Shown here: one piece after another, positions 27,155-35,933 of the stretch
Layout of the letters: each line of letters opens with the position of its first letter
Position numbering within the stretch: position 1 is the stretch's first letter
Assembly: GCF_000188155.2 (NCBI RefSeq)
Contig: NZ_KE124774.1
Span: forward strand, 1,028,736 to 1,092,735
Reading direction: 5' to 3'
Source: Methylocystis sp. ATCC 49242
GTDB lineage: Bacteria; Pseudomonadota; Alphaproteobacteria; Rhizobiales; Beijerinckiaceae
DNA length: 64,000 nucleotides
Translations under genes and position numbers: made by a program
The notes under the pieces: generated by a model
Seen by the model: the letters and a program-made list of their open reading frames with translations, nothing else
Told to the model about the DNA's origin: nothing
Databases searched by the model: none

Positions 27155-28672
27155 TTATGCAAGACCGTATTTATCCAGCCAGTTCGAAAGTGTCTGATAG
27201 CTGGCGAGTCCCAGCATTCCCGCCGCCCGCGTCTTGTTCCCACGCGCTTCTTCCATGGCTCGGCTCAGATAGTGCCGCGCCACCTCGGCCAGCAGCTCTT
27301 GCAAATCGATACCCTGCTCCAACGGCCGGTCGAGCACATTGTCGCAGTTGGACTGCGCCCGCGGAAGCAATGCGTCGGCGATATCGGCCTCTTGGATCGT
27401 CTCGCCGTCGCTCCAGACGACCGCGCGGCGCAGCGTGTTCTCCAATTCGCGGATATTGCCAGGCCAACGTTGCCGTCTCAACAGGCTCTTTGCGCTGGGA
27501 GTTATCTTCCGAGATGCAAAGCCCGGCTCCTTGCCGCTTTGCTGATTTATCCGCTCCAGTAAACCATCGATGAGGGCGTCGAGATCGCCCTCTCGCTCAC
27601 GTAAGGGTGGCGCCCGCAGGACTAGGACAGCCAAGCGGTAAAATAGGTCCTCTCGAAACCGACCGGCCGCGACCTCTGTGACAAGCTCCAGGTTCGTCGC
27701 AGCAATGATGCGAACATCAACCTGAAGATTTTTTTCGCCACCGACCCGACGGATCTCTCCCTCCTGTATGGCCCGCAAAAGTTTCACCTGGGCAGGAAGT
27801 GGCAACTCCCCGACCTCGTCCAGAAAAAGCGTTCCGCCATGCGCGGCTTCGAAATGGCCGACATGATCGCTAATCGCGCCGGTAAACGCGCCTTTCACAT
27901 GGCCGAAAAGTTCCGACTCCACCAGTTCGGAGGGAATGGCGCCGCAGTTGACGACCTCAAACGACTTGCTCCTGCGAGCGCTGGCTTGATGGATGGCGCG
28001 GGCGAGAAGCTCCTTTCCGGTGCCCGATTCCCCTTCAATGAGAATCGGCACTGATCGCGGCGCCGTTTTGGCTGCGCGCGCGATCAATCGCTGCATCGCC
28101 GGACCTCGGTAGATGATATCCCCGAATTTCGAACGTTCGTCCACGGCGCCGGCGCTTAATCTTTCGAGTCGCCGATCCGGCAGGTGCAGCGCGTCGGTCA
28201 CAAATTCGGGAGAGAGCGAAATATCGAAAGGAACGGAGGCTGTTTCCACACCCTTTTGACGGGAGGCTTGCAGGAGTTCCGCTCGGTATTTGGTTTTTCC
28301 CAGGATCACCCAGGTCGCAGCCATCGCAGGTGTGCCGGAACTGAGATTGAAAGACAGTTGCGGCTTCATTGCGAGATGTTTCAGCTCTTGATCGAGATTA
28401 TTGGTGACGGCCGTATAAATCTCTTCAAAATTCGTTGGGCTGGTTAATTCCACCCGGACCATGGCCAATTCAAAGCGTTTTTTCCCTCCTACCCTCGCGC
28501 GCAGCCAGCTCTCATATTTTCTGACGCGCCTTCGATCCTGATCCGCAAGCAGGAGCGCGCGGTCAAAGACGCGATCCTCCAACGTGTGGGCGACCGGCCC
28601 TAAATCTGTCTTATCTTCGGCGTCAGGCGCTTTCAGGTCCGCACTGCCCAGCCACGACACAAAAATCCGCAT
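27155..28672 (-). CDS. Sigma-54-dependent activator with CARF-like sensor domain (copy 2)
   Basis: 505 residues with the same architecture as the protein at 13343-14881 and high similarity along the whole length. The sensor begins [13 protein letters not shown] and has [20 protein letters not shown]. The AAA+ domain has [14 protein letters not shown] and LFLDEVGEL, and the Fis-type HTH reads [20 protein letters not shown]. It is divergent from the sigma-54 promoter at 29709, but an IS5-family element now separates them. The upstream region is AT-rich. All key motifs are kept, so the protein is probably functional, though its upstream sites may be too far from the promoter. Confidence 0.88.
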   Translation of the reverse strand: MRIFVSWLGSADLKAPDAEDKTDLGPVAHTLEDRVFDRALLLADQDRRRVRKYESWLRARVGGKKRFELAMVRVELTSPTNFEEIYTAVTNNLDQELKHLAMKPQLSFNLSSGTPAMAATWVILGKTKYRAELLQASRQKGVETASVPFDISLSPEFVTDALHLPDRRLERLSAGAVDERSKFGDIIYRGPAMQRLIARAAKTAPRSVPILIEGESGTGKELLARAIHQASARRSKSFEVVNCGAIPSELVESELFGHVKGAFTGAISDHVGHFEAAHGGTLFLDEVGELPLPAQVKLLRAIQEGEIRRVGGEKNLQVDVRIIAATNLELVTEVAAGRFREDLFYRLAVLVLRAPPLREREGDLDALIDGLLERINQQSGKEPGFASRKITPSAKSLLRRQRWPGNIRELENTLRRAVVWSDGETIQEADIADALLPRAQSNCDNVLDRPLEQGIDLQELLAEVARHYLSRAMEEARGNKTRAAGMLGLASYQTLSNWLDKYGLA

Positions 28673-28716
28673 ATGATCAATATATAAAATTTTTTATGCA
28701 TGGACAAGAAATCTAG

Positions 28717-29579
28717 AGGGTGTTATGCACCTTGGATCATGAAATCTGCTGCGCGCTTGAGCATGAGACATGCGAAGGCGACGACGTGGAGTCCTGCGAG
28801 GGTCTGAGCATAGCGCTCGTAGTCTTTGACGAGCCGCCTGCATCGCGTCGCCCAGGCGAATGAACGCTCGACCACCCAGCGCTTGGGCAGCAACACGAAG
28901 CCCTTCTTCGCTTCGGCAAGTTTGACGACGCACAGTTCGGCGCCTTGCGCCTTCGCCGCCTCGGACGCCTTTTCGCCGGTGTAGCCCTGATCGACATAAA
29001 CGAGTTCGACGCTTTCGCCTGTCACATCCTGCACGGCTGCGATGAGCTTGCCGACCTCGGCGCGGTCATCGACATTCGCCGGCGTGACATGCAACGCCAG
29101 CAAATGGCCCAATGTGTCGACTGCCATGTGCAGCTTCGAGCCGCGCTTTCGCTTCGCGCCGTCATAGCCCGCTCGTGGGCCGCTCTCAGGGGTCGAGCGC
29201 AAGGTGCGGCTGTCGATGATCGCCGCCGTCGGCTCCGCCGCCCGCCCGGAAGCGACGCGCAACTGGGCGCGCAGATCCTGCGCAAGCGCCTCGAACACGC
29301 CCGCCGACAGCCAGCGCTGCGATTGCTGATACACGGCGAACCATGGCGGCAGATCGTTGGGCATGGCGCGCCAGGCGATGCCGTAGCGCAGCACGTAACG
29401 CAGGCCGTTGAACAGCTCGCGCAGCGAATGTTGACGCTGCGGCGCGCCTTCGTCCATGAGCGTCAGATAAGGCGCAACCAGCGACCATTCTTCGTCGCTG
29501 ACGTCAGACGGATAAGGTTTGCGAATCGGAGACATCCGATTCTACTAAGACAATCAATCACCAAAGTACATAACACCCT
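28717..29579 (-). mobile_element. IS5-family insertion sequence, 863 bp (copy 1)
   Basis: Ends AGGGTGTTATG(C/T)AC in inverted orientation, flanked by CTAG duplications at 28713-28716 and 29580-29583. A second copy (59385-61185, interrupted) is almost identical. This copy is inserted 45 bases upstream of the second sigma-54 activator. Confidence 0.92.
28723..29535 (-). CDS. IS5-family transposase
   Basis: 270 residues beginning MSPIRKPYPSDVSDEEWSLV. The N-terminal DUF4096-like helical domain is followed by the DDE core: AAIIDSRTLRST, THVTPANVDDRAEV in the loose D2 region, and the E motif RWVVERSFAWATRCRRLV. A single open frame without frameshift, intact. Protein sequence is identical to the surviving part of the copy at 60411-61141, although ten silent base differences cluster between 28903 and 28957. 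Confidence 0.92.
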   Translation of the reverse strand: MSPIRKPYPSDVSDEEWSLVAPYLTLMDEGAPQRQHSLRELFNGLRYVLRYGIAWRAMPNDLPPWFAVYQQSQRWLSAGVFEALAQDLRAQLRVASGRAAEPTAAIIDSRTLRSTPESGPRAGYDGAKRKRGSKLHMAVDTLGHLLALHVTPANVDDRAEVGKLIAAVQDVTGESVELVYVDQGYTGEKASEAAKAQGAELCVVKLAEAKKGFVLLPKRWVVERSFAWATRCRRLVKDYERYAQTLAGLHVVAFACLMLKRAADFMIQGA

Positions 29580-29583
29580 CTAG

Positions 29584-30044
29584 CGAAATAATCCCCGCCT
29601 GTTGGAGCCGCTTGAGCCGGGCGATGCCCCGCTTCGTATCTGTTCATCGCGTTAAAACAATAGGTTAATGCTAACACAATCTCCAGTGCCGCCAGCAGGG
29701 GGATCACAGGCACGATCATTGCGCATTCGTCGACATGAAAAACGAAACGAATGTCTTCGAGGCGCGACTTTGGCAAGGCCGCACCGCATTTCTCGCCGCC
29801 AAACAGGCGATGGCTGAATGGGCGTCAAACCCTCCTGCAGTTGGCTTTGACCGTGCTGCAAATTTCCGCGCGTCGCCTCCCGCTACAACCACACAAGGTG
29901 CCAGCTGCGTTCGGTGAAGCGCCACGATCCGCGATCAAATCTCGTCGACAAGCCGCAGCGACGGCATTGCGGAGAGGGAATAACTCCTCGCTGAAACGAC
30001 GTTTTCAGCGAACCATGTCCACACACTAATTGGAGGTTCAACGG
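29584..30044. other. Leader region downstream of IS5, before the coupled small genes
   Basis: Holds the sigma-54 motif at 29709-29722 and about 310 bases of untranslated sequence. Short frames here (such as one from 29735) lack ribosome sites. Nothing else is recognised. Confidence 0.45.
29709..29722 (+). promoter_or_regulatory. Sigma-54 (-24/-12) promoter facing 30045 and the lipoprotein
   Basis: Reads GGCACGATCATTGC, an exact GGCACG-N4-TTGC match with correct GG/GC spacing. It is divergent from the second CARF-like activator, as the motif at 13171-13184 is from the first. Predicted start near 29734. Confidence 0.75.
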
Positions 30045-30443
30045 ATGAATGACGAATTTGAGATCCCGACCGCACCTGAAGGGCTCGCTGACTTCTGGAT
30101 CGCTTTAATGGAGGACGGCTGCGATATGCGGCATGTCCATAAGATGCTCAAGCGTATCGAAACAGAGCGAGCAGCGGCTACTGCCGCCGCCGCACGCATG
30201 TTCTTCCAACATGATTCGAATAAGCCTCTATCGCTTGTGGAACTGCTCGATGGGTTGCGTGAATTGCGGCGGCAGGCGTTGACGCTTGAACTGGCGATTA
30301 TCGGCGCATGCGGCGAGTCTCGGCTTGGCGATTGCGGCGAGACATTATCGGATCGAGCCAGAGAGCTATGCCGAGGAGTAGAGCGCTTTGAGCGCGCTTT
30401 CAGCGCTGAATTGCAAATGGTCAGCGAGAGAGAACAGCAATGA
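30045..30443 (+). CDS. Small helical hypothetical protein in a sigma-54-preceded operon
   Basis: 132 residues; TGGAGG lies upstream of ATG 30045, which fixes the start. The sequence is helical and charged (HKMLKRIETERAAATAAAA, LVELLDGLRELRRQALTLEL, ELCRGVERFERAFSAEL), with three cysteines and no membrane segment or signal peptide. No family recognised. Its last bases overlap the next gene (ATGA at 30440), so the two are translated together. Confidence 0.65.
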   Translation: MNDEFEIPTAPEGLADFWIALMEDGCDMRHVHKMLKRIETERAAATAAAARMFFQHDSNKPLSLVELLDGLRELRRQALTLELAIIGACGESRLGDCGETLSDRARELCRGVERFERAFSAELQMVSEREQQ

Positions 30444-30649
30444 CGCGTAATGCGATCGAACTCACAAACCTCGCGATCGATCTACAGCCGCAGGAACCGG
30501 ACGATTACTGGGAGCGGCTCCTCCATCTCCTCGACGAGGGCGACGTCATCGGTGATATGCGGCAGCTCCAAACCGAAGTGTTCCAAGAGAAAATCCGGAG
30601 ATTTGAAGGCACGTCGAACGTAAGGAAAGAGGGCCGGCGACGATCCTGA
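30440..30649 (+). CDS. Small acidic hypothetical protein, coupled to 30045
   Basis: 69 residues, starting at the ATG that overlaps the previous stop (ATGA). The sequence includes NLAIDLQPQEPDDYWERLLH and MRQLQTEVFQEKIRRF; acidic then basic, soluble. No family recognised. Probably works with the preceding protein. Confidence 0.6.
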   Translation: MTRNAIELTNLAIDLQPQEPDDYWERLLHLLDEGDVIGDMRQLQTEVFQEKIRRFEGTSNVRKEGRRRS

Positions 30650-30732
30650 AACCGAAGCGGTCCTTTATCCGCGCCCCTGTCGATTTTGATCTATCCGCTA
30701 ATTGAAAAGCAAGCACATGGAGGAAATATAGC

Positions 30733-31155
30733 GTGAAAATACAACTCTTGGCTTACGCGGCAACGATTGGGTTAACTGGCTGCGCGACAATCACCCGCGG
30801 AACCACTCAAACCGTCTCGATCAATACGCCGGGCGCACCCGGCGCCGTATGCACGCTCACTTCGGCGTCTATCGGTTCGCAGACGATCACAACTCCAGGC
30901 GTCATAACGCTCGCGAAGGGGGCGAGCGCGATATCTATTCGGTGCAGCAAGGAATGTTACAATGACGGCACGGGCGTTCTTGCATCGAGTATGGACGGTA
31001 TGGCGGCTGGCAATGTCGTTGTTGGCGGCGTCATCGGGCTCGGCGTCGACGCCGCCACTGGCGCTATGAACCAGTATGCTCCACAGGCCGACATCATCAT
31101 GGCGCCGGATGGCTCCTGCGCTATGTCGTCGACTTCAAGACGAAACGCGCGTTAG
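30733..31155 (+). CDS. Small envelope lipoprotein with glycine zipper (copy 2)
   Basis: 140 residues from a GTG at 30733 with GGAGGAAAT upstream. The signal peptide MKIQLLAYAATIGLTGCATI has lipobox LTGC. The mature part matches the lipoprotein at 11822-12247 closely: TPGAPGAVCTL, SIRCSKECYN, the zipper NVVVGGVIGLGVDAATGA, and NQYAPQADII. It follows the two coupled small genes and the sigma-54 promoter. The repeated link of this lipoprotein to the CARF-like activator supports a functional tie, perhaps an envelope effector. Confidence 0.8.
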   Translation: MKIQLLAYAATIGLTGCATITRGTTQTVSINTPGAPGAVCTLTSASIGSQTITTPGVITLAKGASAISIRCSKECYNDGTGVLASSMDGMAAGNVVVGGVIGLGVDAATGAMNQYAPQADIIMAPDGSCAMSSTSRRNAR

Positions 31156-31408
31156 TAGGGCGAAACGCGGAAAGTCGAGAAGAAGGGCCTAACATTAGAG
31201 TGAGGCGCTTCTCGGTTCAGCGCATTATGGTGGTCCTGGTAAGATTTATTGCGACCGCGGCGTTGGCTCAGAATGCGCTTTCAGATTCCAGGCCGCTCTA
31301 TGAAACTCGTAAAAACGGAGCGACGCATGCGTGACTACCCTTCCGTGTAGCGGAAGTCGCCGGCCTTCTGTCGACATGCTAAACTTCAGTGCAATCGCAT
31401 CAACACAT

Positions 31409-31650
31409 TTATGTGCTCGATCTTGCGACACTCTCGAAAAGCGCCGTCGCATCGTCGGCGCTTTCCGGCGGCGTCAGCATGTCGCGCGACAGGGCCCGCT
31501 TGCGTTCGAGCAGATCATGCAGCTTAATGTCGAAGGATTGATCCTCGAATTCTGGATGAACCGCGAACGGAATGTGAATGAAAACATCCTTACTCGCGCC
31601 GAGCCGATGAGGGCGCGAAACGGCCCCGTCCAAAGAATACGGTTGGAGAA
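31409..31650 (-). pseudogene. C-terminal relic of an SNF2-family helicase
   Basis: About 75 codons remain, starting around RPHRLGASKDVFIHIPFAVH and continuing HPEFEDQSFD, LLERKRALSRDML. This matches motif VI and the following tail of the ZorD/DISARM-type SNF2 branch; ZorD here has DRVHRLGQTRPVSIHLPMAI, then HPGYRENSFD and QRKRKL. The upstream part is lost and the IS481 relic begins at about 31690. Orientation is opposite to the neighbouring lipoprotein. It shows that another defence helicase once stood here. Confidence 0.65.
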
Positions 31651-31689
31651 ATGACCCGACACCATGCCGCTCCCAAGGTCGCGCTAGCT

Positions 31690-32475
31690 GTGAGTTTGCA
31701 ATTGGTTGTCCATCCGGACCGGAGCGAGGAAAGTGGAGTTGCGAAGCTTCACCTTTCACCGGAGCCTCGGATGAACACCCATAAGAATGCCCGTTTGACG
31801 CCGCTTGGTCGAGCGAAACTGGCGCGTCGTGTCCTGGAGCGAGGCAAGCCGGTCGCCAAGGTCGCTCGCGACTTCCACGTTTACATCAAGGACTGCTCGA
31901 AAATCGGTGGAACGGAGCCGAGAGGCGCGCGCGGAGCCGCTTTGCGATCGGTCATCGCGGCCGCGCCGCCTGCGTAAACCCACGCCACAAACCGTAATCG
32001 ACGATATTGTTCGGCTACGCCGCCATCGCTTCACCGGAAAGCATGTCGCCAAGGTTGCGGGCGTCAGCGCGGCGACAGTGAGCCGCGTGCTCAAACGCGC
32101 CGGTCTCAACCGCTTGCGCAATCTCGAGCCAGCCGAGCCGGTCAAACGCTACGAGCGCCAGAACCCCGGCGAGATTATCCACATCGACATCAAGAAACTC
32201 GGGCGCTTCGAGCGGGTCGGCCACCGGATCACCGGCGATCGCACCGGCCAGAGCAAGAGCCGCGGCGTCGGCTGGGAGTTCGTCCATGTCTGCGTCGACG
32301 ACGCCTCGAGAGTGGCTTTCACGCAGATCAAGCCGGACGAAAAGGCCGCCAGCGCTGTCGACTTTCTGAAGGCGGCGGTCGCCTACTACAAGAGCATTGG
32401 TGTCACGGTCGCCCGCGTCATGAATCTCCCGCATCGGCCTGACCGGCGACAACCTGTTGACGCTCCACAACTAGT
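31690..32475 (+). pseudogene. IS481-family element relic, frameshifted and internally deleted
   Basis: The presumed left end TGTGAGTTTGCAATTGG lies at 31690. The transposase starts MNTHKNARLTPLGRAKLARR at 31771, shifts frame near 31900, continues RPRRLRKPTPQTVIDDIVRL ... GEIIHIDIKKLGRFERVGHR ... WEFVHVCVDDASRVAFTQI, and breaks at ITVAR-type motif GVTVARVM. The final ISRIGLTGDNLLTLHN follows in another frame, so roughly 120 codons with the last catalytic residue are missing. It is inactive. Confidence 0.8.
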
Positions 32476-32479
32476 TCAG

Positions 32480-33752
32480 CGATATCCGTGGCCCCCCATG
32501 GATTAACTCTTGGATGAAGCGCTACCTGCACATTTTTGCAGACCCTCCCCGAGACCATGGGACTCGCGCCCGCGGGGCATATACGCGGGGAGTAACGTCT
32601 TTTGATACAATGATTTACAGATGGGGAATCGGTGGTGTCTGGCCACACATAACGATATATTTGTATGTTTATATCTAATCGGGAAAAGATTTGCGATGTG
32701 ATGGCGATGAGAGAACCAGCGGTCTCGCCGCACCGCTTTTTCGTCCATTTCCGGCGTATCAGGCGCTTCTATACGCACCCGACACTCTCAGGCCCGCGAC
32801 GTCTGCTCACCGGCTCCTCCTGCGAACCGACACCACTCACCGGCTTTCTTGAGGCTCGCCACTAGCGTTCACTGCGGTTCACTATCTCTCCGGCGTCTCT
32901 GGGAGCCATCTTCTCGTGTCTGTTTCCGGTGTCGAATCTTCTAGCTCTGTCTCATGCGCCGAGGATTCGCAGAGAAGCTTGCTGGTGCGTCCTTTTGAGA
33001 TTGAAAGCTGTCGGTTGTGCTGTCTCGTCGTTTCGCGCACCGGTGCGCTTTATAAGCGCTTCTCTTGAAGATGGCGGAGAATTTTGATGCCGGAGCCATG
33101 TCCGTGTGCGTTTCCGGGACCGCGAAAGCGAAATATATGCTAATATTAAGAATTTATAAGTTTATATTATATTCGCTTTCGCGGACGCGGATTTCACGTT
33201 CCGGCGGTCTCTGTTCCGGTCCATGATGAGCTTGGTTCTCACAGATTTAAGAATCTGAGAATCTAGGTTCCGGCGTCATCTTGTTCCCGTCCTCTTTTGG
33301 TCAGTCTCTTGGAGATCCCGGTCGTCTCGTTCCGGGTCCGCGCAAGCAGTCTCGGCTCGCTCTCATGTTGACGAAAATTTTTTCTGGGAGATTGTGGCGA
33401 AAAAGCGCCAAAACAGTCTTAAATCGGGGTTTTGGTGCTCATACTGGACTTACGATGTATAAAACGGGCTGAAATGGGCGTGTTTCGCGTTTACGTGGAA
33501 ATTGACGCGCGGTTGACGAATCTCCGGCTACGTTTGAGGCTGTAAACGTTGTGGAAAGCTGAAAATGGGTTTCCTCACCTGCTCGTTCGCCTGTTCATTA
33601 GATTGGTGGCAGACTCAAACAGTAATGCTCCAAGGCGAACCAATTAGATTCGGTGTCCGCTATGGACCTGATGTCGTCCGCTTTGATCACCCAACGGCGC
33701 GACGGCTATCCGATCATAATGAATCATAGCCGGATGTGGCGAAGTAATTCCC
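32480..33752. other. 1.2-kb gene-poor stretch
   Basis: No frame here has a ribosome site or recognisable product. Composition alternates between T/C-rich tracts (32,760-33,060) and AT-rich tracts. An inverted repeat around an AT-rich core lies at 33120-33184. It sits between the IS481 relic and the resolvase/HTH pair and may be a recombination or replication region of a mobile unit. Confidence 0.5.
33120..33184. repeat. 13-bp inverted repeat flanking a 39-base AT-rich core
   Basis: CCGCGAAAGCGAA (33120-33132) and TTCGCTTTCGCGG (33172-33184) are perfect inverse copies around an almost pure A/T core. This could be a protein-binding or unwinding site. The resolvase gene lies about 1.1 kb to the right. 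Confidence 0.7.
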
Positions 33753-34284
33753 TCATTCGTCGGACATGCCGCTTCGCATGGCTTCTGCAACCGCCGCCAG
33801 CGCAGTGGCGGTGCGCGCCGCGATACATCGTAGGATCGACTTGAACTTCGAGACTTCGTCCCCCTGCCGCGCCGCTGGGTCGTCGAACGAAATTTCGGCT
33901 CGATGATCCGATGACGCAGGCTTCGGTGATTACTAGCGCCGTATCGATGTCTCGATCGCCCTGATCCATGTCGCGATGGTCGGTCTCCTTATCCGCCGGA
34001 ACACTCACCCATGATTTTCCAAACAGGTTCTGAGACATGATAAGGTGCTGAATCTTGCCGGCGTCGGCGAATGTCTCGGCGCGGATTTCAGCGGCGAACG
34101 TCGCGGCTTTCGAGCCTTTCGTGACGCCTTCCCGCTTAAACAGATATAGCAGCGCCCGAGGCGAACAATCGAAGCGCCCCGCAAGGTCTTCGATTGTCGA
34201 TGATCCTGCCTCCCATAGCGCCACCGCCTCTGCGCGTTCGTTGTCTGTTAGACGCTTATAAGCGCGCGGCTCATACCTGGACAT
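33753..34284 (-). pseudogene. HTH protein next to resolvase, probably frameshifted
   Basis: The N-terminal part MSRYEPRAYKRLTDNERAEA ... TIEDLAGRFDCSPRALLYLF is a homeodomain-like HTH of a type found in phage and mobile-element proteins. It overlaps the resolvase 3' end by 14 bases. Near 33,900 coding character passes to another frame, which reads EISFDDPAARQGDEVSKFKS ... AVAEAMRSGMSDE and stops at 33753. A one-base change would join them into about 175 residues. It may be a partner of the resolvase or a small-terminase-like protein; function unknown. Confidence 0.5.
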
Positions 34285-34876
34285 TGCCGCCGCCTTTCTG
34301 CGGAAGGCTTGCCTTGATCCGCTGGATGTTTCGCCTGACCGTATTAAACTTCATGGCAAGTTGGTTTACCGGCATGCCGGCAGCGAGAAGCCGCATGATC
34401 TCTTCGCGTTGATTTTCGTCGAAAGCAGGCGGTCGACCGGGCTTCTTGCCTTCGGCGCGGGCGCGGACAAGGCCAGCTTGGGTGCGCTCGATAAGCAAGT
34501 CGCGCTCGAACTCTGCGACGGCGGCGATGACGCCCATGGTCATCTTTCCAGCCGGCGAAGTCAGGTCGACGCCCCCTAGGGCCAAGCAATAGACGCGGAC
34601 GCCACGCACCGCGAGAGCCTCAACGGTCTGGCGAACGTCAATGACGTTGCGGCCGAGACGATCGAGCTTGGTCACGACAAGCACGTCGCCATGTTCCAGT
34701 CGGTCCTGAACCTTAGCGAAACCGTTGCGTTTTGACGCCTGCACACCGCCGCTGACCGTCTCGGTAATGATCCGATGCGGCTCGACCTTGAAGCCCGCCG
34801 CCTCAATCTCGCGAATCTGATTGTCGACAGTCTGATCGGCCGTCGAAACGCGGCAATAGGCGAAAATGCGAGACAT
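34271..34876 (-). CDS. Serine recombinase (resolvase/invertase family)
   Basis: 201 residues from ATG 34876. The catalytic domain begins MSRIFAYCRVSTADQTVDNQ, with the catalytic serine in the YCRVSTADQ motif. It continues VVTKLDRLGRNVIDVRQTV and FERDLLIERTQAGL. A C-terminal HTH (KPGRPPAFDENQREEIMRLL ... MPVNQLAMKFNTVRRNIQRI) binds the crossover site. It resolves cointegrates or inverts DNA of its parent element. The AT-rich upstream stretch with palindrome GCGCATGCGC (34915-34924) may be part of its site or promoter. Intact. Confidence 0.9.
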   Translation of the reverse strand: MSRIFAYCRVSTADQTVDNQIREIEAAGFKVEPHRIITETVSGGVQASKRNGFAKVQDRLEHGDVLVVTKLDRLGRNVIDVRQTVEALAVRGVRVYCLALGGVDLTSPAGKMTMGVIAAVAEFERDLLIERTQAGLVRARAEGKKPGRPPAFDENQREEIMRLLAAGMPVNQLAMKFNTVRRNIQRIKASLPQKGGGNVQV

Positions 34877-35081
34877 GGCGGCCTCCAAGAGCGCGATTTA
34901 TAGCATATAATTACGCGCATGCGCTAAATGTGCCAAGAGCTATATTTTACGCCCGTTGTGCAGAGGGGGCGCTTAAACGATCGTTTTCGCGCAGCGCTGT
35001 TAGGAGCGCCTCCCGGATCGCGCCGGCCTCTAAAACTTTGTAAGGGTGATGCTCGGTAAAAATTTTGGGCTTTGGAGACGC

Positions 35082-35933
35082 ATGGTCTATTTTTGCGAGA
35101 AGTGCCGGACAGAACTTCGACCGAACGAGCGAGCCTGTTCGGCTTGTGGAAGGGATGCGGGTTTCCCGAATGTCAGAGCAGCAAATTCGCCGGAAGAACG
35201 GGCGGCGTTGGATGGACGCTTCAAAGAGGCGCAAGCCTCAGCGGTCGCCAAGGGGACTACAATAGAACTGGATGCATTTGTAAGAGAAGTCAGCCGTTCC
35301 CGTGCCGTCATGAACCGCTCGCTTGGGGCTCTAAGCAACTGGATCGAGGGACCGACCCCTCTTTTCTGCTCTTTCCATCGCCAAGTTGAGATCATGGGGC
35401 GGACCCCGAACGAAACGAATTATGATCAGCAGAGAGTAGCAGCGGAAGCCGCAATTAATCCTTTTTGCTACGCAGAAATCGGCTATGCGGCCCTCAGTTT
35501 GGACGAAACGGGGCTCGCTCTATACGGACCTTATACCGTGATTCTCAAAGACCTAACCATCGAGGATCGAAGCTCCGTATTTGAAGAGAACCCGTTTGAG
35601 TTCAACCAAAAGCATCACGTTATAGCAGGCCAAAGTCCTCCCCTTGGCTACCGCGCGCCCTGGGCGGAGCGAGGGCGTCTCGCCGGTGCAAAGCTACAGC
35701 GTAAACTCGAACGAGGTATGCAACCTATCGCCTTCCCCGCTGTTCTTATGGAGGAACGACGTGAGGAGCCGGACTGTGATTATATTGAGGTTCATATCTA
35801 CGGTTCGGTAAGCCGGCTGTGTATAGAGAAGGTTATTGGCCCGAAACCTGCTAATCGCGCTGAAGTGGCTTTGTGGCGTCGAACAGTCCGCACTCTGGAA
35901 AAGGCGGGTGTGGTCGTGGAGGAAGCTCCATGA
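35082..35933 (+). CDS. Zinc-ribbon protein of an unknown two-gene operon
   Basis: ATG 35082, with TTTGGAGA upstream, gives 283 residues. The first 22 residues form a zinc ribbon: CEKC then CSAC spaced 12 residues apart (FCEKCRTELRPNERACSACG). The remaining 260 residues are mixed alpha/beta, including LDAFVREVSRSRAVMNRSLG and IEVHIYGSVSRLCIEKVIGP; no family recognised and no membrane segment. Its TGA overlaps the start of the TPR gene, so the two are coupled. Lower GC than core genes and a neighbouring resolvase suggest transfer. A nucleic-acid or protein adaptor role is possible but not shown. Confidence 0.7.
   Translation: MVYFCEKCRTELRPNERACSACGRDAGFPNVRAANSPEERAALDGRFKEAQASAVAKGTTIELDAFVREVSRSRAVMNRSLGALSNWIEGPTPLFCSFHRQVEIMGRTPNETNYDQQRVAAEAAINPFCYAEIGYAALSLDETGLALYGPYTVILKDLTIEDRSSVFEENPFEFNQKHHVIAGQSPPLGYRAPWAERGRLAGAKLQRKLERGMQPIAFPAVLMEERREEPDCDYIEVHIYGSVSRLCIEKVIGPKPANRAEVALWRRTVRTLEKAGVVVEEAP

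Noticed and set aside
31409-31759. Complete small gene on the minus strand
   Set aside because: Only the downstream part matches a family (SNF2 C-terminus); the first part reads into the IS481 relic, so it is a fragment.
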